A DNA stretch of 64,000 nt, from positions 1-64,000 of the forward strand of contig JAGOZU010000008.1 of the NCBI GenBank assembly GCA_018058545.1. The letters are read 5' to 3'. The notes beneath the pieces were generated by a model that had not been told where the DNA came from, did not search any database, and saw only the letters and a list, made by a program, of their open reading frames with translations. Position numbers and translations under genes: made by a program. Of the stretch, positions 56,858 to 64,000 are shown one piece after another (positions within the stretch are counted from its first letter, which is position 1; the number at the start of each line of letters is the position of its first letter). Origin of the DNA: Promineifilum sp. Lineage in GTDB: Bacteria > Chloroflexota > Anaerolineae > Promineifilales > Promineifilaceae.

Positions 56858-57946
56858 CTATTCGTCGAGAAAATAAGCGCCGGCCGGGTTGTCCTCGGTG
56901 CCATAGGCCGCCAGCGCGCTTCGCAGGTTCTCGTAGACAATGATCGGGCTGCTGCCGCCAATCCAGATGGAAACGTAATTCCGATCGGGATATTCCGCGC
57001 CCAAGGCCAGCACGTTGGATTCGTCCTCCGCACCTTTGCCGTTTCGGACAATAGCGAAGCGACGAAAACGGCCGAACAGCTCCTGCTGAGCTTCCAGCAG
57101 CTCAGGACTGATCATCGGCAATGTTCTCTGCAGCTGGGCAGCATCCTGGCCCTTCGCGGCGGAGGCGGCGGCTGCGCTGCCGATGGTAGCCAACGCCGCT
57201 GCGCCGGCCCCCATTTGAATAAGAAATTGGCGCCGATCAATTCCCGTCGGGGAAAGCTCGCCGGAGGATTGCGGCGCCTGGATTCTCGTTAACCGACCAA
57301 GGCTATCATCGATAAATAGCGCCCATATCATGCCCCAGCCCGTAAGCCAGGCGACGATGATGCCGTGGGACAAAGTCGAATCGCCCAGCGCCAGGCCGGC
57401 GAAGAAAAACGGCGCGACGAACATCAAGCCAAAGAATACGGCAACAAGGGAGTTTGAACGGCCGCGACGTCCCTTCACCGCATAAAACAGAATACCCACG
57501 ATTAGAGCGAGTAAAAAGAACAACGCCACGCCCAATATCCATTGCGCCTGCATCGTTCTTCGCAAGAGGTCGTCGGCGTTGACGGCCGTCGAACCGATTA
57601 AGGCATCGGTTATCCTCACCCAGGGCGCATACCCGGTCCGGTTGAGCCAGTTGACCAGCGTAAAGGGCGGGAAGGGGATTCCCAACCATGTATGGCCCAA
57701 ATACAGGATAGCGAGCAACGGCGTGGAAACGAACAGGATGACCAGGATCGCCCTGCCGATGCCCGGCCGTGAGATGCCCGGAGGAGAAAGCGGCTTGTCA
57801 TCGGGTGGCTGCCCAGAGTCAGAAGACGGCTCCCCGTCGGGCGACAGGTCAAACTCCGCGGCCGACTCATCGGCGACATCCCATTCAATACCCTCTAATT
57901 CAATATCATCCGGTTGACTATCAAGTGGATCATCCAGCATAGTCAT
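56858..57946 (-). CDS. Polytopic membrane protein with internal Tat-like motif and short C-terminal domain
   Basis: 362 residues. An acidic, Pro-rich N-terminus of about 65 residues precedes four TM segments (about 68-85, 135-160, 168-190, 196-212). Then comes DRRQFLIQMGAGAAALATIGSAAAASAA, a twin-arginine-like signal in the middle of the chain. The final 100 residues form a small domain (QQELFGRFRRFAIVRNGKG, YVSIWIGGSSPIIVYENLR) without any cofactor motif. The design resembles membrane-anchored molybdopterin oxidoreductases that have lost the catalytic domain. Function unknown. The 145 bases downstream and 94 bases upstream hold no clear feature. Confidence 0.72.
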   Translation of the reverse strand: MTMLDDPLDSQPDDIELEGIEWDVADESAAEFDLSPDGEPSSDSGQPPDDKPLSPPGISRPGIGRAILVILFVSTPLLAILYLGHTWLGIPFPPFTLVNWLNRTGYAPWVRITDALIGSTAVNADDLLRRTMQAQWILGVALFFLLALIVGILFYAVKGRRGRSNSLVAVFFGLMFVAPFFFAGLALGDSTLSHGIIVAWLTGWGMIWALFIDDSLGRLTRIQAPQSSGELSPTGIDRRQFLIQMGAGAAALATIGSAAAASAAKGQDAAQLQRTLPMISPELLEAQQELFGRFRRFAIVRNGKGAEDESNVLALGAEYPDRNYVSIWIGGSSPIIVYENLRSALAAYGTEDNPAGAYFLDE

Positions 57947-58040
57947 TCTTATACCCGCTTTTGATTACAATGCTTCTAACGATGCCAAATCGACATACGC
58001 TCTCTCATTATAGTCAAATAATGCGATTCGATTCAGGCGA

Positions 58041-59516
58041 TCACGGCGCAAACATCTCACCCATGATTGACGAGAGCGTCGGAATCGCCGTCGGGTTGGC
58101 CAGAAGCCAGCGAGCCAGCTCGTCATGGGGCAACTCGTTTCGCCACTGGCGATAAGTTTGTTGCGGCAGGTCGCGATAGAATAATATGACGATCACCGGA
58201 GCGGATTCCCCCCAACGATAGGCGTAATAAGCCGTGGTCAGCACGCCAGGAAGCGAGCCGTTTTTATAGCCTATATTGCTGAAAATCTCCTGATTGGCCG
58301 CAAACAGGTTGGTCCATTCCAGAATACGCCGAGCCTGGTAGCTACTGTCCGGATTGCCAAGCCCGTTCTGGGCCAATCGAAGCATGAGTGCCGCGTATGC
58401 CCCGGCAGTTCCTTGTGGCGCCATCGTGCCCGCAAAATAGCGCTGCGTCTCGATAGTCGGCCGTCGCGTCGTCGAACGCCAATCAAGCTCCGCCTCGCGA
58501 AACGCCTCCTGATTGACGTAGGCATCGGCCAGCATAGCGACTTCGCGGCCGTAAGCTTCCGCGCCAGACTGATCCCCGTTAACAAAACCCGATAGGATAG
58601 TCTGATCACCGTTCCCGTCACGGGTGTGGTTGCCCATCATGAGAAATTGCCCAAGGAAGGTGCACGGCGCGCTGTGGCTGTGGGGCGAATCATTAAGGCC
58701 AAGAGCGACAGCCGTCTCCTCGATTCTGCGCTGTCCCAATCGCAAATGAAGATAATCGGATGCGGCATTGGAGCTATGACGGATCATCATCCAGGCGACA
58801 TCATCAAGCGAGACGGTGGGCTTATCGTCGGGCGAGTGCACTCGATCCAGTTCCCGCAGTTCGGCCACCGCCCGACGATGCGCGCCCAGGTCGAAATTGG
58901 GAAGATAATAGCGATCCAGCTCGGCTAACGGGATATGCTCCTGTGAGTCAAGTTCTCCGGCAGAGACTGCCTCGGCATAGGCCACCAGGATGATCAACTT
59001 GGCGACCGACGCCAGAGGCATGGGCACGCTCGCATTCAGATAAACACCCTCCGCCTCCCTGCCTGCCTGAAAGGCAACCAGCCCGACCGTATCAGGCGCA
59101 TCCAGCATTCGTTGCAGCGCGGGCCGGGCGGCCGCCGGAACCAGTTGCCGCAATTCGTTTATGGCGGCGTCGCTCGCCTCAAAATCGACCGGCTCACCCG
59201 CCATCCTGATCGGCAACGGCCTAAGCAACAGGCCACAGGGGGGTGAAAGCGGGCCGGAATAGATCGGCGTGGGCGCGCCAACGGAAGGCTCGGCATCAAC
59301 GACAGCCGGCAGCTCGATTGCCTCAGCGCCCGGCACGGGCGAAGGAATTGTTGATGCACCGGGCGTGGCAACAATCGGGTAAGGTGTGGTCGAAGGCGTG
59401 ATCGAGGAAGCGACGGTTACCGGGGGCACGCTTCCCGAATCAGCGCATGCGGCTATCGCGACCCCCAATACAAGAATGGTGATGAGGCGAGAGAAGGCCC
59501 AGGTCTTTCGCGTCAA
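58041..59516 (-). CDS. Beta-lactamase/serine-hydrolase-fold lipoprotein
   Basis: 491 residues. Lipobox IAACADSG, a Pro/Thr-rich linker to about 100, then a class A beta-lactamase-like domain: SVAK in PLASVAKLIILVAYAE (nucleophile Ser and Lys), HSSNAASDYLH as the SxN motif, and GYKNGSLPGVL as KxG. All three motifs of penicillin-interacting serine enzymes are kept. Length exceeds class A enzymes because of the linker and an insert (about 310-400). More likely a peptidoglycan-related or esterase-type hydrolase than a resistance enzyme. It starts seven bases after the phosphatase stop and is the last gene of the partner-switching operon. Confidence 0.87.
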   Translation of the reverse strand: MTRKTWAFSRLITILVLGVAIAACADSGSVPPVTVASSITPSTTPYPIVATPGASTIPSPVPGAEAIELPAVVDAEPSVGAPTPIYSGPLSPPCGLLLRPLPIRMAGEPVDFEASDAAINELRQLVPAAARPALQRMLDAPDTVGLVAFQAGREAEGVYLNASVPMPLASVAKLIILVAYAEAVSAGELDSQEHIPLAELDRYYLPNFDLGAHRRAVAELRELDRVHSPDDKPTVSLDDVAWMMIRHSSNAASDYLHLRLGQRRIEETAVALGLNDSPHSHSAPCTFLGQFLMMGNHTRDGNGDQTILSGFVNGDQSGAEAYGREVAMLADAYVNQEAFREAELDWRSTTRRPTIETQRYFAGTMAPQGTAGAYAALMLRLAQNGLGNPDSSYQARRILEWTNLFAANQEIFSNIGYKNGSLPGVLTTAYYAYRWGESAPVIVILFYRDLPQQTYRQWRNELPHDELARWLLANPTAIPTLSSIMGEMFAP

Positions 59517-59523
59517 ATAGTCG

Positions 59524-62500
59524 TTACCCTTGTTTCTCTGATTTCCCTCTCCGGCGTTTCATGACGATCAGCGTCATGTCGTCGAATTGCGGCGTCTGCC
59601 CGGTGTGATCGCGGATGCTGTCATCGATATGCTTCACCATTTCAGACGAGGGTTGCCCGGCGGCCGCGCGAGCCGCCACCTGTAGCCGTTCCAGACCGAA
59701 TTCATCGAAATCCTCATTCAGGGCCTCGGTGACACCGTCGGTATAGAGGATAATCGTCTCACCGGGTCTCAGGCGCACCGACTGACTTTCCATATGAACC
59801 TCCGGCAAGACCCCCAGAGCGATGCCGTTCCCCGTCAGAACCTGAAATTCGCCATTTGTTTTGAGCAACAACGGTGGGTTATGTCCTGCATTAGAATACG
59901 TGAATTGGTCGGTGGCCGGGTCCCAAATGCCGTAAAACATGGTCACGAACAGATCGGCGCGCGCCTCACGGCCGATGATCTCATTAGACCTCATCAGCAC
60001 ATGGGCCGGATCATCGCGATTAAAGGCCACCGTGCGTAAAATAGTACGACTCAAGGCCATAAACAACGCCGCCGGCACGCCTTTGTCGGCCACATCGGCG
60101 ATGACGATGCCCCATTTGCCGTCGTCAAGCGGCAGAAAATCATAGAAGTCGCCACCGACCTGGCGTGCCGCCTGCCAAAGGGTGGCCACGGAGCACCCCG
60201 GAATATCGGGGCTGCCGTCGGGCAGGAAGCTGGCCTGGATGGTGTGGGCCACGTCAAGCTCCTGCTGCATCCGCACTCGCTCGGCCGACTCCTTATAGAG
60301 CTGGTTATTGACGACCGCTGTCGCCGCTTGCTGGGCAATGCCGTTGAGGATGCTGAACCGGCGAGGAGAGACCGATGCCCGACCGTGGCGGTCCTGCTGC
60401 AGGCCGACGATTTGAGCTCCCACCAATTGGCCACGGGCGACCAATGGGAAACCATATACCACAGGGGTGTTCAACACCGTTTCCAGCCACACCGGCACGC
60501 GCAGGGGATAATATCCCGTGTTAGGTTGGCGCGACAAGTCATACTCCTGCGCCAATTGGGGCGACATCGCCATAAACTCGTCGCGATCGACTTCCAGCGT
60601 CTCCACAAGCCCGCGTCCCATCGAACTAACCCCATAGCTCGGCCCGATATTGAATACCTGGCGCTCGTCGTTCCAAATCAGAATAAAGACCGAGTCAATG
60701 CCAACGAGCAGGGGTACGAGGCGGACGATCGTATCGAGTATTTCGTTGAGATCAGTGAGGCTGTTCACCGCCTCAGCCACTTGCAGCAGGGCTGTATTGA
60801 CCCAGGCCTCCTCTTGCTGGGCCAGTCGCAGATAAGTCCTTTCCAGCGCCTGCCCGGTTTGGCGAGCGATGTTGAGAATCAATTCTTCCCGGGGGTTGGC
60901 GGCCGACGCATTAGGATGGTCTTTCTCCCCACTTTCAACGCAAGCATCTGCGGCATTCAGGCCAACGACCATCACCCCCAGGTTTTTGCCCTGGCTGCTG
61001 ATCAGCGGATAAAGACGCAGGCAAGCGGGCTGCCATTTGTCCAGCCAGGCAGGGATTTGCGTGGTAGTGAGGGCCTCGCAACCCACATGGACGGCGTCCA
61101 GCGTGCTCCAATCGCCAATGCCCAACTCAAGCTGGGTGAAATGCTCATCCGCACTCCCAACAGCGTCTGCCAGAGTCATGCCCAGATATCGCTCTTTGTC
61201 TTCGTTCCACGCGAAAAAACCGCAGATTTCAACCCCGGCCAAAATGGGGGCCAGGCGGGCGACCGCCTCCAGCATTTCGTCCCGGTCATCATGACGACCG
61301 ATGGCCTCAGCCACCTGCAGCTGAGCGGTGGTGACCCAGGCCTGCTCCTGCTCGCGCGCCCACTGCTGAGCCTTATAGACGGCTCCGGCCACCTCGGCCG
61401 CCAACGCCTCCAACACCATCCGCTCCGTTGTGCCAAACGCGCCGACCTCGGGGCTTTGTACGTCCAATACACCCAGGAATTCGTTATTTACCACGAGCGG
61501 GATAGCGATCTCGGACCGGGTATCGGGAACGGACTCAGGAGCCATCCCTTCCAGCATGAGGAGATATCGATCGTCTTCGGCCGTGCTGTTGACGACGACC
61601 GTATGTCGCATCTCCGCTGCCGCGCCGACGATGCCATAGCCGATGGGCAAGCCCAGCAGTCGCGTGGCTTCGACCGAATCATCGGGGCGCTCCGGCCGAA
61701 GCTCAGGCATGCTGCTGGCCTGCACAACAACCATTCGACTGTCCGGCTCCACGCGAAACACGCTGACCGGATGAAAGCCGAATGTGCTGTGGGTCAGGCT
61801 GACCACCTGCTCCATGATCCCTTCCGCATCTTCGGCCGCGTTCGCCTGCACCGCGATCCGGGTCACCATCTCCAGATGAACAGCCCGGGTGCGCTCCTGA
61901 ACAAAGAGCTGGGCGTTGGCGATAGCAGCGGCCGCCTGGTTGGCCAGGATGGTTAATTGCCGCAGATCCTGTTCGCCATAGTGATAGGGACGCCGACTCT
62001 GGGCGGAAACGATGCCAAGGGTGCGGCCGCCGCTAATCAGGGGCAGGAACAGGGCCGATCGGGGTGGTGATTCACTCTCATAATTTGGTCGAGCCGGAAG
62101 CTGGCCCATCTCGCGCTCGAAATCGCCCACCAGCAACGGCTGTTGGGAATCGCGCACCCAACCCACCAGGCCACGCGCTTCTCCCATAACCGAATGTTGC
62201 GCCTCAAGATCAAACACTTGCGGAACCGGCTGCGGCACGCCGTCAATAGTCCAGTAGCGAATATCATAATAACCCTCATTAAATAACCCCACCTGAAACG
62301 TGCGGTTGTCGATGATCTGACCCGCCTGCTCGGCGATCAGATTGCAAAGGGCATCAAGATTAAGCTCGGCAGCCACAAGGGCGCGGCCGGCGGCGATAAG
62401 CGCTTCCTGCTCGGCCACCCGTTCTTCCAGCATCCTGCGGGTGCGCCGACGGCGAAGATAGATAAGCAACAGGCTGGCAACAAGTGCCGCCGCCATCATG

Positions 62501-62595
62501 GCGGTTATCAGCAGCAGGAGGATTGCGCCGCGGTCATCTTCAGGGGAAATGGGGAACATGGCCGGCGTGGTTACAAAGTTCAGGGTGATCAACAT
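59524..62595 (-). CDS. Membrane SpoIIE-type protein phosphatase with four GAF domains (RsbU-like)
   Basis: 1023 residues. One N-terminal TM segment (about 25-47) and a coiled stretch, then four GAF-like domains at about 65-220, 235-405, 415-590 and 600-770, each spaced by a helix (LLQVAEAIGRHDDRDEML / LLQVAEAVNSLTDLNEIL, a visible repeat). The C-terminal SpoIIE (PP2C) phosphatase starts MQQELDVAHTIQASFLPDG, with DFYDFLPLDDGKWGIVIADVADKG (metal-binding Asp), GHNPPLLL and ILYTDGVTEALNEDFDEFG. It should dephosphorylate the STAS antagonist(s) in response to signals sensed by GAF domains. It starts 20 bases after the STAS gene. Confidence 0.94.
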   Translation of the reverse strand: MLITLNFVTTPAMFPISPEDDRGAILLLLITAMMAAALVASLLLIYLRRRRTRRMLEERVAEQEALIAAGRALVAAELNLDALCNLIAEQAGQIIDNRTFQVGLFNEGYYDIRYWTIDGVPQPVPQVFDLEAQHSVMGEARGLVGWVRDSQQPLLVGDFEREMGQLPARPNYESESPPRSALFLPLISGGRTLGIVSAQSRRPYHYGEQDLRQLTILANQAAAAIANAQLFVQERTRAVHLEMVTRIAVQANAAEDAEGIMEQVVSLTHSTFGFHPVSVFRVEPDSRMVVVQASSMPELRPERPDDSVEATRLLGLPIGYGIVGAAAEMRHTVVVNSTAEDDRYLLMLEGMAPESVPDTRSEIAIPLVVNNEFLGVLDVQSPEVGAFGTTERMVLEALAAEVAGAVYKAQQWAREQEQAWVTTAQLQVAEAIGRHDDRDEMLEAVARLAPILAGVEICGFFAWNEDKERYLGMTLADAVGSADEHFTQLELGIGDWSTLDAVHVGCEALTTTQIPAWLDKWQPACLRLYPLISSQGKNLGVMVVGLNAADACVESGEKDHPNASAANPREELILNIARQTGQALERTYLRLAQQEEAWVNTALLQVAEAVNSLTDLNEILDTIVRLVPLLVGIDSVFILIWNDERQVFNIGPSYGVSSMGRGLVETLEVDRDEFMAMSPQLAQEYDLSRQPNTGYYPLRVPVWLETVLNTPVVYGFPLVARGQLVGAQIVGLQQDRHGRASVSPRRFSILNGIAQQAATAVVNNQLYKESAERVRMQQELDVAHTIQASFLPDGSPDIPGCSVATLWQAARQVGGDFYDFLPLDDGKWGIVIADVADKGVPAALFMALSRTILRTVAFNRDDPAHVLMRSNEIIGREARADLFVTMFYGIWDPATDQFTYSNAGHNPPLLLKTNGEFQVLTGNGIALGVLPEVHMESQSVRLRPGETIILYTDGVTEALNEDFDEFGLERLQVAARAAAGQPSSEMVKHIDDSIRDHTGQTPQFDDMTLIVMKRRRGKSEKQG

Positions 62596-62615
62596 CCCCG
62601 AACGGAGATCCGACC

Positions 62616-62972
62616 CTAGGTACGGGCCTTCGACTTGGCCTGGGTACGCGCTGTCTCACAATCTTCATGAATATCAAACACTTTATCAAAACCGACCATG
62701 GAGAAAATCTCTTGCAATCGGCTATTCAGGCCGCAAAGGACTAACGAACCCTGATTGGTCTTGGCCCTTCGCCAGGCGCTCACCAGGCAACGCAACCCAC
62801 CGCTATTGATGTAGCTGGTTTGGGAAAGGTCGACGACAAGATGGTAATGGCCATCATCGAGTAGCACCTTGAGCGTCTCCTCCAGTTTTGGAATCTGGGT
62901 TTGATCCAGCCGATCGGTGATCGCAATCACCCAGGCATCGCTTTGAGGAAGACGCTCTTGCCTGACAGTCAT
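62616..62972 (-). CDS. STAS-domain anti-sigma factor antagonist
   Basis: 118 residues with the STAS pattern: WVIAITDRLDQTQIPKLEETL, HYHLVVDLSQTSYINSGGLRCLVSAWR with Ser in the phosphorylation site, and NSRLQEIFSMVGFDKVFDIH. It is coupled by ATGA overlap to the anti-sigma kinase gene and followed by the phosphatase gene, the order expected of partner switching. The N-terminus is MTVRQERLPQSDA. Confidence 0.9.
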   Translation of the reverse strand: MTVRQERLPQSDAWVIAITDRLDQTQIPKLEETLKVLLDDGHYHLVVDLSQTSYINSGGLRCLVSAWRRAKTNQGSLVLCGLNSRLQEIFSMVGFDKVFDIHEDCETARTQAKSKART

Positions 62973-63481
62973 GAGGTTTCCTTGCCCGGATTCGAATCCA
63001 GCTTCTTGACCATGACCAACTCGTTACCCTTTTGCCGGTCGGACGAGAAATGAACTTCGTCCATGAGATTGCGAATGAAATGCAGGCCCAGACCGCCGAT
63101 ACGCAATTGATTGATTACCTCATCGAGGGAGTCTTCATCCGCATCGATCGTTGGAGGGGACGGAACGAGGCCCGGATCAAACGTCGCCCCCTGGTCACAG
63201 ATGACGATTGTAAATTCGTCCTCACCGATCTTGTAGCTAATGGTGATGTCGCCGCCGTCTTCGCCACCGTAGGCATGTTCGATGATATTGGTTGAAGCCT
63301 CATCACAGCACAGTTCCAGGTGAAAAATTGCTTCCTCATCGAAACCGGCTTGTGCCGCCCCGGCAGCGACAAATTCACAGATCCGCTTGATCTCCTTGTA
63401 GCGTCCGGGAACCGTCAGGCTTCGTTCACCGCCCATGTTAATCGAAAAAACGGCCGACATATCGATCGATACCAACGGCAT
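62969..63481 (-). CDS. HATPase anti-sigma factor kinase (RsbW/SpoIIAB-like)
   Basis: 170 residues with the GHKL ATPase fold: FHLELCCDEASTNIIEHAYGG (N box), FTIVICDQGATFDPGLVPS (G1), GGLGLHFIRNLMDEV (G2). It should phosphorylate the STAS antagonist and bind a sigma factor or other target. The start is uncertain: MPLVSIDM, or MGGERS 15 codons later. The repeated sequence immediately upstream makes a shorter start plausible. The cognate sigma factor is not in the window. Confidence 0.9.
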   Translation of the reverse strand: MPLVSIDMSAVFSINMGGERSLTVPGRYKEIKRICEFVAAGAAQAGFDEEAIFHLELCCDEASTNIIEHAYGGEDGGDITISYKIGEDEFTIVICDQGATFDPGLVPSPPTIDADEDSLDEVINQLRIGGLGLHFIRNLMDEVHFSSDRQKGNELVMVKKLDSNPGKETS

Positions 63482-63575
63482 CCAGCCGTCAACGGCACTT
63501 AGTCATCAACGGCAGCCAGCCGTCAACAGCACTCAATTGTCCACAACATTCGACCGTCAACATCATCCAGCCGCT
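63482..63575. repeat. Short degenerate tandem repeats upstream of the anti-sigma kinase gene
   Basis: Units of about 15-20 bases such as CAGCCGTCAACGGCA, CAGCCGTCAACAGCA and GACCGTCAACATCATCCAGCC recur with slight variation. Lies in the 109-base gap between the two STAS/kinase genes. It has no CRISPR structure. Confidence 0.6.
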
Positions 63576-63590
63576 GGTTCGTCGTTGATG

Positions 63591-63935
63591 CTAAAAGCTG
63601 CCGACGGCCGCGACCTCGGAATCATACACCTCAAATAACGAATCCAGGCCGGCCAACTGCAACACCTCAACCACGCGTTCCGATGGCGCGGCCAGGCGTA
63701 CATCGCCCCGTTGCTTTTTGACCTCGCGCAGCAAGGAGATCATCGCTCGCAAGCCCGCACTGCTGATGTAGTCGACGCCGCTCATATCCAACACGATGTT
63801 GGATTTGCGGCCGGCGACTTCCTTGAGGACGTTGTCGAACTGGGCGACGTTGCTGCTGTCGATGCGGCCGCTGACCTTGACCAACTCAACACGCTTTAAG
63901 TCTTCGACCTGGATAGTGACGATAGATTCAGCCAT
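63591..63935 (-). CDS. STAS-domain anti-sigma factor antagonist (second)
   Basis: 114 residues: VELVKVSGRIDSSNVAQFDNVL, NIVLDMSGVDYISSAGLRAMISLL with the phospho-Ser in YISSAGL, and RVVEVLQLAGLDSLFEVYDSE. The ATG chosen at MAESIV follows AGGAGGAAGGTGAAC. It begins the partner-switching operon and is the closest match to SpoIIAA/RsbV in the window. Confidence 0.93.
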   Translation of the reverse strand: MAESIVTIQVEDLKRVELVKVSGRIDSSNVAQFDNVLKEVAGRKSNIVLDMSGVDYISSAGLRAMISLLREVKKQRGDVRLAAPSERVVEVLQLAGLDSLFEVYDSEVAAVGSF

Positions 63936-64000
63936 GTTCACCTTCCTCCTGTTTGTTGCGAGTAAGCAAATATAGAGCGACGGAATTATACCATACGATA

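Noticed and set aside
58041-59516. Beta-lactam resistance gene
   Set aside because: The three motifs of the fold are present, but lipoprotein linker, length and operon context point to a wall or signalling hydrolase.
63482-63575. CRISPR array
   Set aside because: The repeats are 15-20 bases, degenerate and directly adjacent without unique spacers; no cas genes.

Overview
The window is one contiguous piece of a high-GC (roughly 60%) bacterial chromosome, most likely from Chloroflexota of the Anaerolineae/Caldilineae type. The hints are the mix of lipoproteins with short lipoboxes, Pro/Thr-rich linkers, GAF-rich SpoIIE phosphatases, SUMF1-like lipoproteins, a geranylgeranyl-reductase-type flavoprotein and the domain style of many hypotheticals. 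This placement is inference; there is no 16S gene in the window. Housekeeping anchors are alaS, ruvX, mltG, polA, lon, ppk1, the RNase P RNA and a tRNA-Lys(CTT). I see no IS element, prophage or CRISPR array.

Layout. (1) 1-9,927, minus: an alaS-led operon running alaS, a membrane protein, ruvX, mltG, a shortened substrate-binding lipoprotein, a two-anchor coiled-coil protein and a TPR lytic transglycosylase cut by the window edge. (2) 10,168-16,558, minus: a LysM protein without signal peptide, then two small membrane proteins, heme O synthase, a SUMF1-fold lipoprotein without FGE cysteines, and a 12-TM His-rich membrane protein with internal repeats. This last group is the best candidate for an undescribed (respiratory?) system. 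(3) 16,665-27,842, mostly plus: STAS protein, an acyl-CoA dehydrogenase/APH-like pair, the nrfHA ammonifying nitrite reductase pair, an SDR of the dienoyl/enoyl-CoA reductase type, SdpI-like protein, and an accessory stretch with vapBC, a TumE-type toxin pair, a stand-alone E2-type acyltransferase plus a decayed fragment of a second copy, and a ThDP enzyme. (4) 27,860-38,229: glycosyltransferase, SDR, YceI lipoprotein, a histidine kinase/response regulator pair with a secreted Gly-rich protein, ppk1 and divergent capA-like gene. (5) 38,320-50,928: tRNA-Lys, lon, a cell-surface nuclease, polA followed by a coupled alkaline-phosphatase-fold enzyme without a formylglycine site, rnpB, a low-molecular-weight phosphatase and a geranylgeranyl reductase-like enzyme. 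(6) 50,952-63,935, minus: receiver protein, cold-shock protein, nucleoside phosphorylase/GNAT pair, an operon of a Cys-less Trm112-like membrane protein, aceK and an aldo/keto reductase, a membrane protein with an internal Tat-like motif, and a partner-switching module (STAS, anti-sigma kinase, STAS, four-GAF SpoIIE phosphatase) that continues into a beta-lactamase-fold lipoprotein.

How the genes work together. nrfHA forms a complete periplasmic quinol-to-nitrite pathway making ammonium. The heme O synthase next to the 12-TM protein suggests a second heme-dependent membrane complex a few kilobases away. The acyl-CoA dehydrogenase, APH-like protein and SDR fit fatty-acid or branched acyl-CoA catabolism. 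AceK, usual in Proteobacteria, implies control of isocitrate flux to the glyoxylate shunt, though its target icd and the shunt genes are not in the window. The STAS/HATPase/SpoIIE cluster forms a full partner-switching circuit, presumably controlling a sigma factor or another effector encoded elsewhere.

Start sites were chosen mainly from Shine-Dalgarno matches and ATGA/GTGA overlaps, and often differ from the longest open frame. All functional names rest on motifs read by eye, not on database searches.
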